Below are positions 20,590 through 30,125 of a DNA stretch of 64,000 nucleotides, in pieces. The notes beneath the pieces were generated by a model, which had not been told where the DNA came from, did no database searches, and worked only from the letters and a program-made list of their open reading frames with translations. The translations under genes and the position numbers were made by a program. Every line of letters begins with the position of its first letter. The first letter of the stretch is position 1. The stretch comes from Ariolimax columbianus (lineage: Eukaryota; Mollusca; Gastropoda; Stylommatophora; Arionidae), in the NCBI GenBank assembly GCA_036924085.1, contig JAVGWX010000019.1:6031641-6095640 (forward strand), read 5' to 3'.

Positions 20590-21200
20590 TGATTTCTGCT
20601 AACTATATTTTGCGTTGTTCGCCCTTGGCTATGTATCCCTTATTGTATCTGAGAAGCAATGCCTTCTGAGGGATAGTTTCATGTGTTTGACGTGGCACGC
20701 GGTCGAACCATTTGGTTTGATATCTCTTGATCCGGTCTAGCACTGGTTTTGTACATACTTGTTCTGTAATATATATGTTTATGATGCTATCAATTCTTGT
20801 TGTTCCAAGCTTTCTACGCATGCATTTCATCTCTGTTGTTACAATGTTTCTTTTATCTTTGCTTGTCAATTTCCAATGTTGATTCTGATATCACAATGTG
20901 GGTAGGAATATCGTCTTGTATCGCGTTTTTTTTTGTTGGTATCCATTGTCACGTATTTACATTATAATATCCGGGACATTTACCAACTGGTTTAACTTGC
21001 TTTATTATATCTATGTTGGATTTCAGTGTCTCCTTTCTCATATGTTGAGATTATATTACTAATGTTACCCAGGAACATGACATGTTTCACCTGATTCTCT
21101 TTTTACTTGTTGGTTTAGTAAAAAAATATATCTGTTTCTATTTGTTTGTCTTGCAATGGTCACAACTTCAGCTTCCTCAATCGTGATGTGAAACTGTATT
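20590..21200 (-). mobile_element. RTE-like LINE C-terminal fragment
   Basis: Minus-strand frames include KRNIVTTEMKCMRRKLGTTR, then VCTKPVLDRIKRYQTKWFDR and ETIPQKALLLRYNKG (20600-20870), and further upstream a decayed FLGNISN...KGDTEIQHR segment with CIPTLTYG-like remains (20880-21090). This is the post-RT region of an RTE-type LINE. Confidence 0.75.
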
Positions 21201-21229
21201 TCGTACATAATTCATTATGTTTCAGTTTA

Positions 21230-22330
21230 TGTTTCTAAGAATCGACTTCACTGCAATCCGGACATACCCATACGTTCTCTGTCTCTCTTAGCAAGCGAGG
21301 CAGGTTATGGATGCTGATTGTCCCTGTAGTTCGCTGGTTGTACACTCTCTAGATATGTCCTTTCATGCACCTGCATCCACTCCTACCTCATTTAATGTCA
21401 AAATTATGCAGCCTATGGATTGATGGTTCGTCTATTGCAGTCCCACATAACAGGCGGTCATTTATTGATTCACAATGTCATTCACTACTCTAACTAACGT
21501 GGCCATGATGGGGGCTTGTGAAGCCATGGTGACAGCTCCTGTCCCAAATGGACATTCTCGAAGTACGTGTTCAGGGGTCTGATCTCCTGTCCCACGAGGA
21601 CATTCTTGGAGTACGTGTTCAGGGGTCTGGTCTCCTGTCCCACATGGAAATTCTTGAAGTACATGTTCAGGGGCCTGGACTCCTGTCCCACGTGGACATT
21701 CATTTGTTCTGGAGATTGAGAGCGCTGCTTTATGTGGCCCTGTAGTCTGCTGTGACCCGTTATCATGCGGAAGATTGCTGTTTGCTGGTGTCTTTGAAGC
21801 TGGTGGATTGGGTCTGGACTATTACTCTCTTCAATTTCTTTCTCCTATTTAATGTTATACTGACTGCGAATGATGGTTTTTGCCTCCTTATATCGCATTT
21901 TATGGGTGTATTGTTTTATGTTTCCACCTACTTTGAATAGTACATCAGCTCTGTCGTTTCACGTAATTCCACGATTCGAGGGGATCCACTGTAGTGATCT
22001 TTGAGATGTTTTGAATGACATTTAGTTCTGTTCTGATTGTATGTACTATTTCCTCATTTGTTGTGCTCTTTACAGTCAGTGAAGATAACTATCCTCGCGT
22101 GTGTTTGAGCTTCCAATTTGGTGGCAATTCTCCGTACTTGAAAACGTGTCATTGATTCTGCTCTAAGGCGAGCCATGGTCCATGTTCAAATGGGCTTATG
22201 GGCTATTCTACTGCCTTCCATCTTGAACATTGTTATATTCAATTAAAATTGAATCTGATTCACAAGATCATACAATGTGTCTCTCTTCATTTCTGACCGA
22301 GTGAGCGCGGTCAGTAGACTTTTAAAAGAT
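21230..22330 (-). mobile_element. RNase H LINE fragment, second family
   Basis: On the minus strand the order is an RNase H piece (KLEAQTHARIVIFTDCK, about 22080-22130), a degraded middle, the terminal RQQ..IFRMITGHSRLQGHIK segment (about 21700-21790), the expanded zinc-knuckle repeats (21546-21712), and a 3' end like those at 17822-18150 and 54480-54660. It is related to but clearly distinct from RH-LINE. Confidence 0.7.
21546..21712 (-). repeat. 48-bp tandem repeat derived from LINE zinc-knuckle codons
   Basis: gacattc-type unit starts recur at 21551, 21599, 21647 and 21695, an exact 48-bp period (16 codons). On the minus strand each unit reads ECPRGTGDQTPEHVLQ or a close variant, the CCHC knuckle module of the RNase H LINE, in frame with the domain before it. 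The second knuckle Cys is Arg or similar in the repeats. Confidence 0.8.
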
Positions 22331-23076
22331 TCCATGTCAATAGTGTTATGTTTACCAGAATGTGAACAGGTCTAACCTACAGCCCACTAGATAAATTGTC
22401 ACATAGTTCGACACCTGTTACTTTGATAGACCTGTCACTATAGAACTTACGTTTTTTACTATCCTGTTTTGTTATCTTTGCGTCACGACATAATTTTATT
22501 TCCGAAATATCTCACAAACCCGTTTTTCTTTTAAAATTACATTTTCTTAAGCTAAACTGTGTCTAACATCATGTTATATGTATTACATGCAGGAAAAAAG
22601 TGGAGATTGTTCGTTATATTATACTTTTTTATGGTAGCTTGAAAATCCATTTTTTAAATTTTATTAACTAAATTTTAGGGGAGTAGTAATTTGAAACTAC
22701 TAACCGGCAGCCATTTTCTTCATGTTTTCTTCATGTTTTGGGACTGAGGCCAGGCTTGTTTGACAACCTACATCTCTAAAACTGCTGATGTTAGACATTA
22801 AATTATATTGTATATGAAAGAAGATTATTTTATACTTTCCCAAAAGCTCAATACAAATCAATTTACAGAACAAAACGCATTTTGACAAGATTATAGATGG
22901 TACTCTCTCCTTAACATTTGCTTAAACGAGTTAAATTGAGCAAAAGTGTCAATGGTACGGTGGCCTCAAACACATATGACGGTGCTCGTAGTTGGACTTG
23001 TCTATATGACATTTATTTTATGTTAATGATTACATATATATATAGATACTAATAATAAGATATGTCCATTGTTGCC
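22331..23076. other. No gene seen
   Basis: Unique AT-rich DNA; no supported coding or repeat. Confidence 0.4.
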
Positions 23077-23254
23077 GATGAAAACCGTCGACATGATCCT
23101 TGTCAAAGATGTCCCTGGTGTGTGTTGGTCCACATGTGGCTGGAGAGGCCAATGGGGGAACGAACGATGAGAACCGTCGACATGATCCTTGTTACAGATG
23201 TCCCTGGTGTGTGTTGGTCCACATGTGGCTGGAGAGGCCAATGGGAGAACGAAA
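23077..23254 (+). repeat. 89-bp direct tandem repeat, 2 copies
   Basis: Units start with gatgaaaaccgtcgacatga at 23077 and gatgagaaccgtcgacatga at 23166, and both run through cacatgtggctggagaggcc. They are about 95% identical. The unit is open on the plus strand and rich in Cys and Trp, but no protein family is recognised. Confidence 0.85.
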
Positions 23255-23399
23255 ACATGTGTGGCATAACGGGCAGACTAAGTCAGAAGCTGATGATGTT
23301 CTCTCTGCTCGTGATTGTCGGGTCTCTCGTCTGCTCTGGTTTTTCACAACACGGTAGTCTATGCTGCTAGTTACACTTGCTTCGACTGCGCTTCAACTG

Positions 23400-23907
23400 C
23401 GAGTCCCCCAAATTGTCTTTAAATAGTGTTATTTAGCGCTCCTGCTCGCGCCTATCCTCTCTTTAAAACAATTCTTTTAGCGACTTTGCTGGCGCCTATC
23501 CTCTCTTTAAAACAATTCTTTTAGCGCTCCTGCTAGCGCCTATCCTCTCTTTAACAAGTTTTATTTAGCGCTCCTGCTAGCGCCTATCCTCTCTTTAACA
23601 ATTGTTATTTAGCGCCTTTGCTCGGGTCTCTCCTCTCTTTAAAACAATTCTTTTAGCGCCCTTGCTCACGGCTATGCTCTCTTTAAAAAGTGTTATTTAG
23701 CGCCCTTTTCCCGGGCTTATCCTCTCTTTTCAATTTTTATTTAGCGCCCCTGCTCACGCACATCCTCTCTTTAACAAGTTTTATTTAGCGCCCCTGCTCG
23801 CGCTTATATCATCTTTAAAAACGTTCTTTTAGCGTCGCTGTGTGCGCCTGTCCTCTCTTTAAAAACAAAAATGTTAGCTATTCGGATCGCGCCTATTTTC
23901 TCTCAGC
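23400..23907. repeat. 44-bp minisatellite, about 11 copies
   Basis: The agcg landmark falls at 23435, 23479, 23523, 23567, 23611, 23655, 23699, 23743, 23787 and 23831, exactly 44 bp apart, with a last diverged unit near 23876. The unit consensus is agcgcycctgctcgcgcc followed by tatcctctctttaaaacaattcttt. Units differ by 10-25%, so the array is old but has kept its register. Confidence 0.9.
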
Positions 23908-23919
23908 TTCCCGTAGTCT
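23908..23919. repeat. Target site duplication, left (RH-LINE copy D)
   Basis: ttcccgtagtct, repeated exactly at 27236-27247. Confidence 0.85.
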
Positions 23920-23944
23920 TATTCTTCTTCTTCTCCGTACACAG

Positions 23945-24424
23945 TCAGACAGTAACCATTATTTTTTCGAAAAAAGCGGCGGTCGTCCTGAGGCTCTCGC
24001 CACTGCCATAGAGCTTGTCTTGCAGTTCCACTGGTAATGGCCACATCTGCTCTCTCTGATCCTCGTATGTCGGGCAGTTCTGCAGCAGATGTTCAGTGGT
24101 CATTTTACCAGTACCGCACGGGCATTCGTCGGTACACCCTATCTTCAATTTGTTGAATAGGTGGTACCTCAGTCTATTGTGGCCAGTGCGAAGTCTGAAG
24201 ACAACGACCTGCTCTCTTCGGTTCAACTGGTAATAGGCATCGTTTTTGGTGTAACCAGTATGTTCGGTTTCCCATTTGGTCATGTATCTGGCTTTGATAA
24301 GCCGTTTTGACTCTTCGTACGTTATACTGGTATCTGTTTGTGGTAGTCTTGCACCTTCTTTTGCCAGTCTGTCTGCCTCCTCGTTGCCTTGGATGTTGCA
24401 GTGTGACGGGACCCACTGTACCAC
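23945..24424 (-). CDS. RNase H C-terminal half and CCHC tail of RH-LINE copy D
   Basis: Starts with VQWVPSHCNIQGNEEADRLA, carrying the last catalytic His and Asp, then TYEESKRLIKARYMTKWETE, REQVVVFRLRTGHNRLRYHL, and the knuckle CPCGTGKMTTEHLLQNC. It ends at 23945 near the tail. It lies in a different frame from the N-terminal half. Confidence 0.85.
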   Translation of the reverse strand: MVQWVPSHCNIQGNEEADRLAKEGARLPQTDTSITYEESKRLIKARYMTKWETEHTGYTKNDAYYQLNRREQVVVFRLRTGHNRLRYHLFNKLKIGCTDECPCGTGKMTTEHLLQNCPTYEDQREQMWPLPVELQDKLYGSGESLRTTAAFFEKIMVTV

Positions 24425-24484
24425 TACCCTTTTTGGTGCGGACTGCTGGCACAGTTTGCAGAGTGCTGCTCTTAGGTCATTAAG

Positions 24485-24997
24485 CTAAGTGTTTTTCTGG
24501 CTTTTTAGCGCTGTGACTACGTCGAGAGCATCTGTCAGCAGAACTATATGGCTCTCATTTTCACTGTTTGTCACCATTTCTTCCACTGCCGCCCTCAGTG
24601 CCTCTGCCTCCGCTCTGAAATTGCTTGTGTACTTACCAGTAGCGAATGACAGTGTTATTTGTCTGCCATTTGGTAGGTTCAGGAATGCTCCTGCCCCTCC
24701 GTTCTGTGTAGTGTTTGTTACAGAACCGTTGGTGAATGCATGGGTCCAGTCCATGCTTGGGTAGCTTTTCGTTATGAAGCTTAGGGTAGTGTCTCTCCTT
24801 TCTTTTTCACTCTGGCAGTTTTTGTTTGCAATACCTGGTATATTTTCTACGACCTCTGGAAATATATCCTGCCTCCAGGTAGGTTTTCGTACAGTAGTGA
24901 TGGGTTTTGGTGTTGTTTGTGCGTTTGTGGGATCTTCGTGCATCTTTGCTTTGGCTATTTCTGCAAAGTTTCTCCGCTTTAGTTTCCCATTTCCCAA
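24485..24997 (-). CDS. RNase H N-terminal half of RH-LINE copy D
   Basis: Starts in the linker (GKLKRRNFAEIAKAKMHEDP) and enters RNase H. The first catalytic Asp, which is TDGS in copies A, C, F and G, is TNGS here (near 24727-24738), so this copy should be enzymatically dead even if translated. Glu and second Asp regions (AEAEALRAAVEE, LLTDALDVVTALK) are kept. A TAG at 24485 ends the frame where the others continue to LNDLRAAL. Confidence 0.85.
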   Translation of the reverse strand: MGNGKLKRRNFAEIAKAKMHEDPTNAQTTPKPITTVRKPTWRQDIFPEVVENIPGIANKNCQSEKERRDTTLSFITKSYPSMDWTHAFTNGSVTNTTQNGGAGAFLNLPNGRQITLSFATGKYTSNFRAEAEALRAAVEEMVTNSENESHIVLLTDALDVVTALKSQKNT

Positions 24998-25002
24998 ATT
25001 GT

Positions 25003-25359
25003 TTAGTCTCTGGTACTTTGGAGTTTCTCTGACTGCAGCTGGGCTCTGCAGTCTCTTCTATCGGTCATGGATTGCAGTTTTGTAATCATTTCAAGTTCTA
25101 CAATTGGCGTTGACTTCATGCCACCTGTTATAATTCTCATGTCTTGGTTTTGAAGTTTGTTAACTTTATCGAAGTTCGCCTTCGCTGCTGTTGTCCATGC
25201 CGCAATGCCATACTCGAGAACTGGTCTCACTCTTCCAGTGTACAGTTTCTTTAGTATGCCTTCGTCTGCTCCCCAGCTTGTACCAGCAAGTTTCCTCATG
25301 ATTGCCATTCTTTCTCTGGCTTTCATTCGGTTTCTCTCGATCTGACTTGTCCATGTCAT
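25003..25359 (-). pseudogene. Post-RT linker of RH-LINE copy D
   Basis: Reads MTWTSQIERNRMKARERMAI, KLAGTSWGADEGILKKLYTG, RVRPVLEYGIAAWTTAAKA and LQNQDMRIITGGMKSTPIVE, the thumb/linker region after RT. It would be one frame with RT and RNase H in an intact element. Confidence 0.85.
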
Positions 25360-25506
25360 GCGCCGATCAAATGTGACTCCCAGATAGGTTGGGTTGTCGT
25401 TTGGCTGCAGGATTTAGCCATTTAGACTTAATTTGGTACTTTGGGGTTTTAATCAGAGCGAGAATATTGTGCACGTGGTTTTCTCCTCGTTTAATTTGAC
25501 AAGCCA

Positions 25507-27159
25507 TCAGTTCGCCCACTCTTCCAGCGATGTTAGGGCCGTCTGCATCCGATTTCTTGCTATGGTGAGATTCTTTTCAGAGGTCCACATAGCCAGATCG
25601 TCTGCAAACATTGAGCTATGGACTCTTCTTGGTATATTCTCTGTGATATCGTTTATATATACCAGGAAGAGTGTGGGTGACAAAACTCCCCCTTGGGGTA
25701 CTCCCTGTTCGAGTGTCACCTTTTTGCTCATCTGCCCTTGTACTTGGACTCTGGCCGTTCTTTGTTTGAGGTAGTGGTTGATCCACTTGTACATCTTCCC
25801 ACAGACATCACTTCTTCTTAGCTTGACTCTAAGTCCATCCTTCCAGACTTTGTCAAATGCCTTTTCCAGATCAACCCAAACAGCTACTGTGTGTTTCTGT
25901 GCCTGGTAGGCATCTTCTATCTCTTGGGCTATGAGGATGACCTGGTCCTCAGTGGATCTGTGCTGTCTAAAGCCGGCTTGCTGTGGAATTAGTATTCGTT
26001 TTTCTTCCAGATGCCACATCAGTCTGGTGTTTATCTTCCGTTCCATCAGCTTGCCGACACAGCTCAGTAGGCTTATGGGCCTGTATCCATTTGGATCTGT
26101 TTTATCCTTTCCTGTTTTTGGTACTGGTACCAGTATTGCATCTTTCCATGCCTGGGGTACAATACACCTTTTCCAGCTTTGGTTCAGGACTGATAGTAGT
26201 TTCCTCTTCGCTGTTTTGCCCAGCCCCATCAGCATTTCGTTTGTTATCCCGTCTTTTCCGGGAGATTTCCTTTTCTTTAGTGTTCTCATAGCCTCTTCCA
26301 TTTCGCGCATTGTTAGTTTGGCCATCATGTGCTCTTCGGGAGCCGTATTTATGTTTTCGTGTCCCTTTAGCTCTTCGCTAATGTCTGTATGCTTTTCTGC
26401 AGGGACCTCGATGTGGTTTGCTCTGGCATAGTGATCGACAAAGGCGTTTGCGGCTTTCTTACCTGTGATCAAGTTCTCGCCCTGCTTGATAGTAATTTGT
26501 TTATTTGACGGGGTTTCGTCGTTCATGGCTCTGACTAGCTTCCATAGCTTGTTCCCTTCTTTGTCCAGGTTTAGACTTTCCGTTTTATTTTTCCAGCTTT
26601 CTCTTGCTGTTTGCTTGAGCGTGTGTTTGTACTTCGCCGCGGCGGCTTTGAGGGCGATGTTTGCCTCCATGGATTTTTCTCGTTCTGCCATGTTCCTAGC
26701 ATTTGTTACTGCATCTTCCACTTTCTGCAACTCATCATTCCAGTAGGGCTTATAGTTTTTCCTAGCTCCTCTTGGGATGGTTTCAGTGGCGGCTTGCATT
26801 ATTGCCTTGCTTAGGCTCTCTACCATGGGCTTCATTTTGGTGTTTCGTGTGTTGATGGTTTCACACAGCCCATCTGTCAGGATTGCAAATCTGTCCCAGT
26901 CGGCTCGTTTGTAATTCCAACGTGGGAGCGGTTTTGTTTCCTGTGGGCCTACTTCCATGTCAATGGTTAGCCTGATCGGCCTGTGGTCGCTACCTGCCAG
27001 TTGATTTAGCACCTGGCGGTCTATTTTATGGTGTATGTCATGTGTGGAGAAGGCCAAATCTGGAGTCGAGGTGGTATGCCATGTTCTTGAATAGAAGCTA
27101 GGGCTATCCTCCGGCCTATTGATTAGGGAGAGATTTGCATCTATCTCCCAATCTTGCAC
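25507..27159 (-). CDS. Endonuclease end and reverse transcriptase of RH-LINE copy D
   Basis: A 550-codon open frame. It starts inside the endonuclease C terminus (TWHTTSTPDLAFSTHDI then GSDHRPIRLTID, the SDH motif), followed by a Lys-rich linker and the RT: NGYRPISLLSCVGKLMER, RQHRSTEDQV, WVDLEKAFDKVWKDGL (first catalytic Asp), EQGVPQGGVLSPTLFLVYIN, and MFADDLAMW (catalytic FADD, near 25600). The RT appears structurally complete. The ATG at 27159 is internal; family endonuclease sequence continues upstream to 27235, where the copy is truncated. The frame ends in LTSLEEWAN at a TGA that replaces a sense codon. The motif style places it in the Jockey/I superfamily together with the RNase H downstream. 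Confidence 0.9.
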   Translation of the reverse strand: MQDWEIDANLSLINRPEDSPSFYSRTWHTTSTPDLAFSTHDIHHKIDRQVLNQLAGSDHRPIRLTIDMEVGPQETKPLPRWNYKRADWDRFAILTDGLCETINTRNTKMKPMVESLSKAIMQAATETIPRGARKNYKPYWNDELQKVEDAVTNARNMAEREKSMEANIALKAAAAKYKHTLKQTARESWKNKTESLNLDKEGNKLWKLVRAMNDETPSNKQITIKQGENLITGKKAANAFVDHYARANHIEVPAEKHTDISEELKGHENINTAPEEHMMAKLTMREMEEAMRTLKKRKSPGKDGITNEMLMGLGKTAKRKLLSVLNQSWKRCIVPQAWKDAILVPVPKTGKDKTDPNGYRPISLLSCVGKLMERKINTRLMWHLEEKRILIPQQAGFRQHRSTEDQVILIAQEIEDAYQAQKHTVAVWVDLEKAFDKVWKDGLRVKLRRSDVCGKMYKWINHYLKQRTARVQVQGQMSKKVTLEQGVPQGGVLSPTLFLVYINDITENIPRRVHSSMFADDLAMWTSEKNLTIARNRMQTALTSLEEWAN

Positions 27160-27235
27160 TTCGTCACCTCTGCTGTCTGTGTCAGAGTATCCCCATCTCT
27201 CCGAGTGGCTGTTGAAATCTCCAACTACTATGCAG

Positions 27236-27247
27236 TTCCCGTAGTCT
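27236..27247. repeat. Target site duplication, right (RH-LINE copy D)
   Basis: Second copy of ttcccgtagtct. Family sequence (aactgcatagtagttgg on the minus strand) stops exactly here. Confidence 0.85.
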
Positions 27248-27249
27248 GT

Positions 27250-27450
27250 TTAGGAGGCGTTCGTCTGAAATACGGATAATATTTGTCCGGCCCATCCTAG
27301 TTGTGCATTTTCTAGCATTGCATGGATGCTGAGCATATAGTTAGGTTTAGAAGAGGTTTTACCTCCATGCGTGTCCAAAGTATACAGTCCAGTACAAAGT
27401 CCAGCTTTCACATTCGATATATATGTATATATGGAGGTGTGTTGATTCAA
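27250..27450 (-). mobile_element. RTE-like LINE C-terminal scrap
   Basis: The minus strand reads LSIHAMLENAQLGWAGQIL, which resembles the S..A.L....LRWAGHV motif of RTE-type LINE C termini. Short and degraded, so only tentative. Confidence 0.5.
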
Positions 27451-27984
27451 TCTTTTCCAACCATCGCCAATGCATCCTCAGTACTTTTTTGGCCCCAGAT
27501 AATAAGTCGCAGGCCCTAATCTCAATTGCTTCATCCCCTATGTACTTGCTGACACCATGTGTAACTAACTACATGCGGAAGCCAACCAACACTGACATAA
27601 CAGTTCAAAACATGTGCGCTTTGGGTTAAAGGTTGACAGATTTCGTAACATACGAGGAACCTGTTATTTCTAAATATACTCATTGTCATGAAAGGGTAAT
27701 CATTTCAAAATAATGGGTTCATTAGGAGCTCTGTTTGTTGTATACCGTAAATAAAGAAAAGAAGATGAGTATTCCGTTTGTTTAAGGCATGATTGTATGA
27801 AATAATCATTCTCAAAAGTGATGTGTTGTGGTTTTTACTGTTAATTTGTTTTATTTCTCTCTGTGGATGATGTATGTATTTTTTATATGCCTCTGCAGAT
27901 ATGAGTGCTGCTGATGAGTTCTGTAATTTAGTTGGCCTATACATCTGATGTTCCATAGGTATTTTACCGATGCATGTGACGGCT

Positions 27985-28680
27985 TTCTTTCAGCAGGCTG
28001 CTATGGTCAATGCCAAATAGGTGGAGTTGTTCTATAAGGAACTCGAGCAACTATTACACGGCCTCACATACAAAATGGTCGTGCTACACAATCTGAATGC
28101 CAGAGTGTCCCCCAGACGGACCAGTAAACAATATATTGGAGCGTTATCCGAAGACCAGCGTAACGACCAGGGAGATCGACTGGCTATCTTCGCAAAGATC
28201 GACACATTCATCTTATCAAATACATTATTTAGGAAACCATCAGCGAAAAGATGGAAATGGCACTTTCCAGAATGGACAGCAATAGTAGAAATCTATTATA
28301 CCATGTGTGACGACCTCCAATGAGTCACCGATGTCTAGGTACTACATTGCTTAGACGTGATCAGCGACCACAGACCACCTCAGATCTGGTTAAGCTTAAC
28401 CTGCCCTCTTTACAAAAAATGGAACAGAGGTATAACACACGTAAATAGCATCAAGCTTGCCGGTCAAGTCTCAAGACAGAAATGGCCAATCTCTGACTAT
28501 CCAAAAAGTTCTTTTGGTAAATTGATGATATGATAAAGGAATGTGTCGCTTCTGCCACAATTCCTTCATTCAGTGGGGAAGTGGTTCAACGAGCAAAAGT
28601 CGAGGAGAAAGCATCGAACGAAACCTTAAACAACAGCGACTGACATGAAGATCTTAAACTGACACTAAGTGGAAACTTTG
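27985..28680 (+). mobile_element. RTE-like LINE endonuclease fragment
   Basis: The frame at 28021-28323 reads KMVVLHNLNARVSPRRTSKQ, then NDQGDRLAIFAK and RWKWHFPEWTAIVEIYYTMC. It corresponds to the GDFNA...G..N..G..L..F and W.SP......IDYI segments of the LINE endonuclease. It continues with DVISDHRPP near 28355-28385 (SDHR motif). Stops are frequent after 28323. Confidence 0.7.
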
Positions 28681-29300
28681 GTAATTATCCTTCCTTTGTC
28701 TTACAAAGACCAGCCCAGATTAGTTATCGAAATAGAAGTCAACGAACAGCAGTTCAAGAAGCGCTCCTTCAGCATTTAAAAATCCTGAATAACGGAATAG
28801 AAGTCATTCTTCATCGATTTGCAAGGCTTCATCAAAACGCAAGTAAGTTGAAAAGAGAAGAAGTCAACGAAAAGCAGTTTTAGGAGCGCCCATTCGACGT
28901 TTATAAATCTGCAAGTCATATAATCATAGTAGTTCGTTATGTGTTTTACAAGTTCCAGTCCATAATAGTTATCCAGTTGCAGTAATGGGAAATCAGTTTA
29001 AAATGTGTGTTTGTAACATTATTCACCGGAAAGGAAGAAGACAAAAAAAGATTAAGAATTGTTTATTCTAGTGATTGATTAGAATGAGACGTGCATATTT
29101 TAGAATCGACTTTCCATGTTTGTTAATTACACAAACGGTCCAAAGAAGAAGGTACCCAGTTTTAAGCACAGTATTATTATTGTTATTATCTCTAGTCCAA
29201 AAAATGCTATTAGAGGGTAGCAATGTCTGGACCTAGACGTCCCAGTCGTTACAGGAAAGGAAATGATGTCTTATAACCTCTCCTTTATATGTGTAGATCG
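28681..29300. other. No gene seen; imperfect internal duplication
   Basis: gaagtcaacgaacagcag near 28735 and gaagtcaacgaaaagcag near 28858 start two related segments of about 60 bp. No protein similarity. Confidence 0.5.
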
Positions 29301-30125
29301 CCGCTGAACTCGGTGTTCGGCTTGCCGGGCAGGAGTTTTTTTGACAATGGCCTCTCCTACATTAATGTGTTCCCAGAACCTCCTTCATGAGTTGCTCTGT
29401 GTTTCTTACAGAATCAGCTGTGAGGCGAGACCAAGTACCCCGCTGTTTAACTAGGCAGGCAGATTTGGCTCATTAGCTTTGATTTGCACCCAATCTAAGA
29501 GATGGTAAACTCTTAGTCTTAACCCGGATAAACGAAGTACTTTATCCTGTGCAGATGGTTCGCGTAAAAGAAGTAGAACTCTGATTTTTAACCCAGAAGG
29601 GCCAGTGAGTGATAGCTAATCCTGAGGCGATGGTGGTATCATCAGATGTCTCGAGTAACTAGTTTCTGCGAGATTAACTCACCTGCCTTGTGTTAACCTT
29701 TGGAAACTGTATGGCTACGAGAGTAAACCATACATACAATCCACATTGGTACAACCTAAGGCGAATGGATTTAGCATCTGTAGCTGAGCTGGGACCATAT
29801 CGGCATTCTTTTGATTCCATTTAAATACACTAGTAAGGCCGAAAGGGGAATTCTGCAGTTTAGGCAACCCAGCGTCTCCATATTCAGTGCTCAGGCTTTC
29901 ACCCTGGAGAGACCTCTAGCCTCGTTCTTCAGTGAGGACACGGAAACTGGCAGTCTTCGGATTATAAGTTCCACCCGATTGATGTAGAGAAAGGGCGCAA
30001 CCTGTCTCCTTCGACGTTGGGAGAATCATTGCGTCCCATTGGACGCCAACGTCTGCCAACGCCAACGTCCGCCCGCTCCAGTGGTTGCCTGTAGATTAGT
30101 GCATGGCTGACAGGCATATGTTTAA
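29301..30125 (+). mobile_element. Probable 5' UTR of RTE-like LINE
   Basis: Non-coding, moderately GC-rich sequence directly upstream of LINE coding remains. It is assigned by position and by the absence of any other feature; no second copy is in the window for comparison. Confidence 0.35.

Larger units (their letters stand above)
23920..27235 (-). mobile_element. RH-LINE copy D, longest copy, 5'-truncated
   Basis: A 3.3-kb minus-strand copy flanked by a 12-bp target duplication. On its own strand it runs from the end of the endonuclease (VVGDFNSHSERWGYSD) through RT, linker, RNase H and CCHC knuckle to a (GAA)n tail at 23921-23934. It is the best reference in the window for the family; copies A, B, C, E, F, G, H and I align to parts of it. 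ORF2 is broken by a stop at about 25505 and frame changes near 25000 and 24450-24485. Confidence 0.92.
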
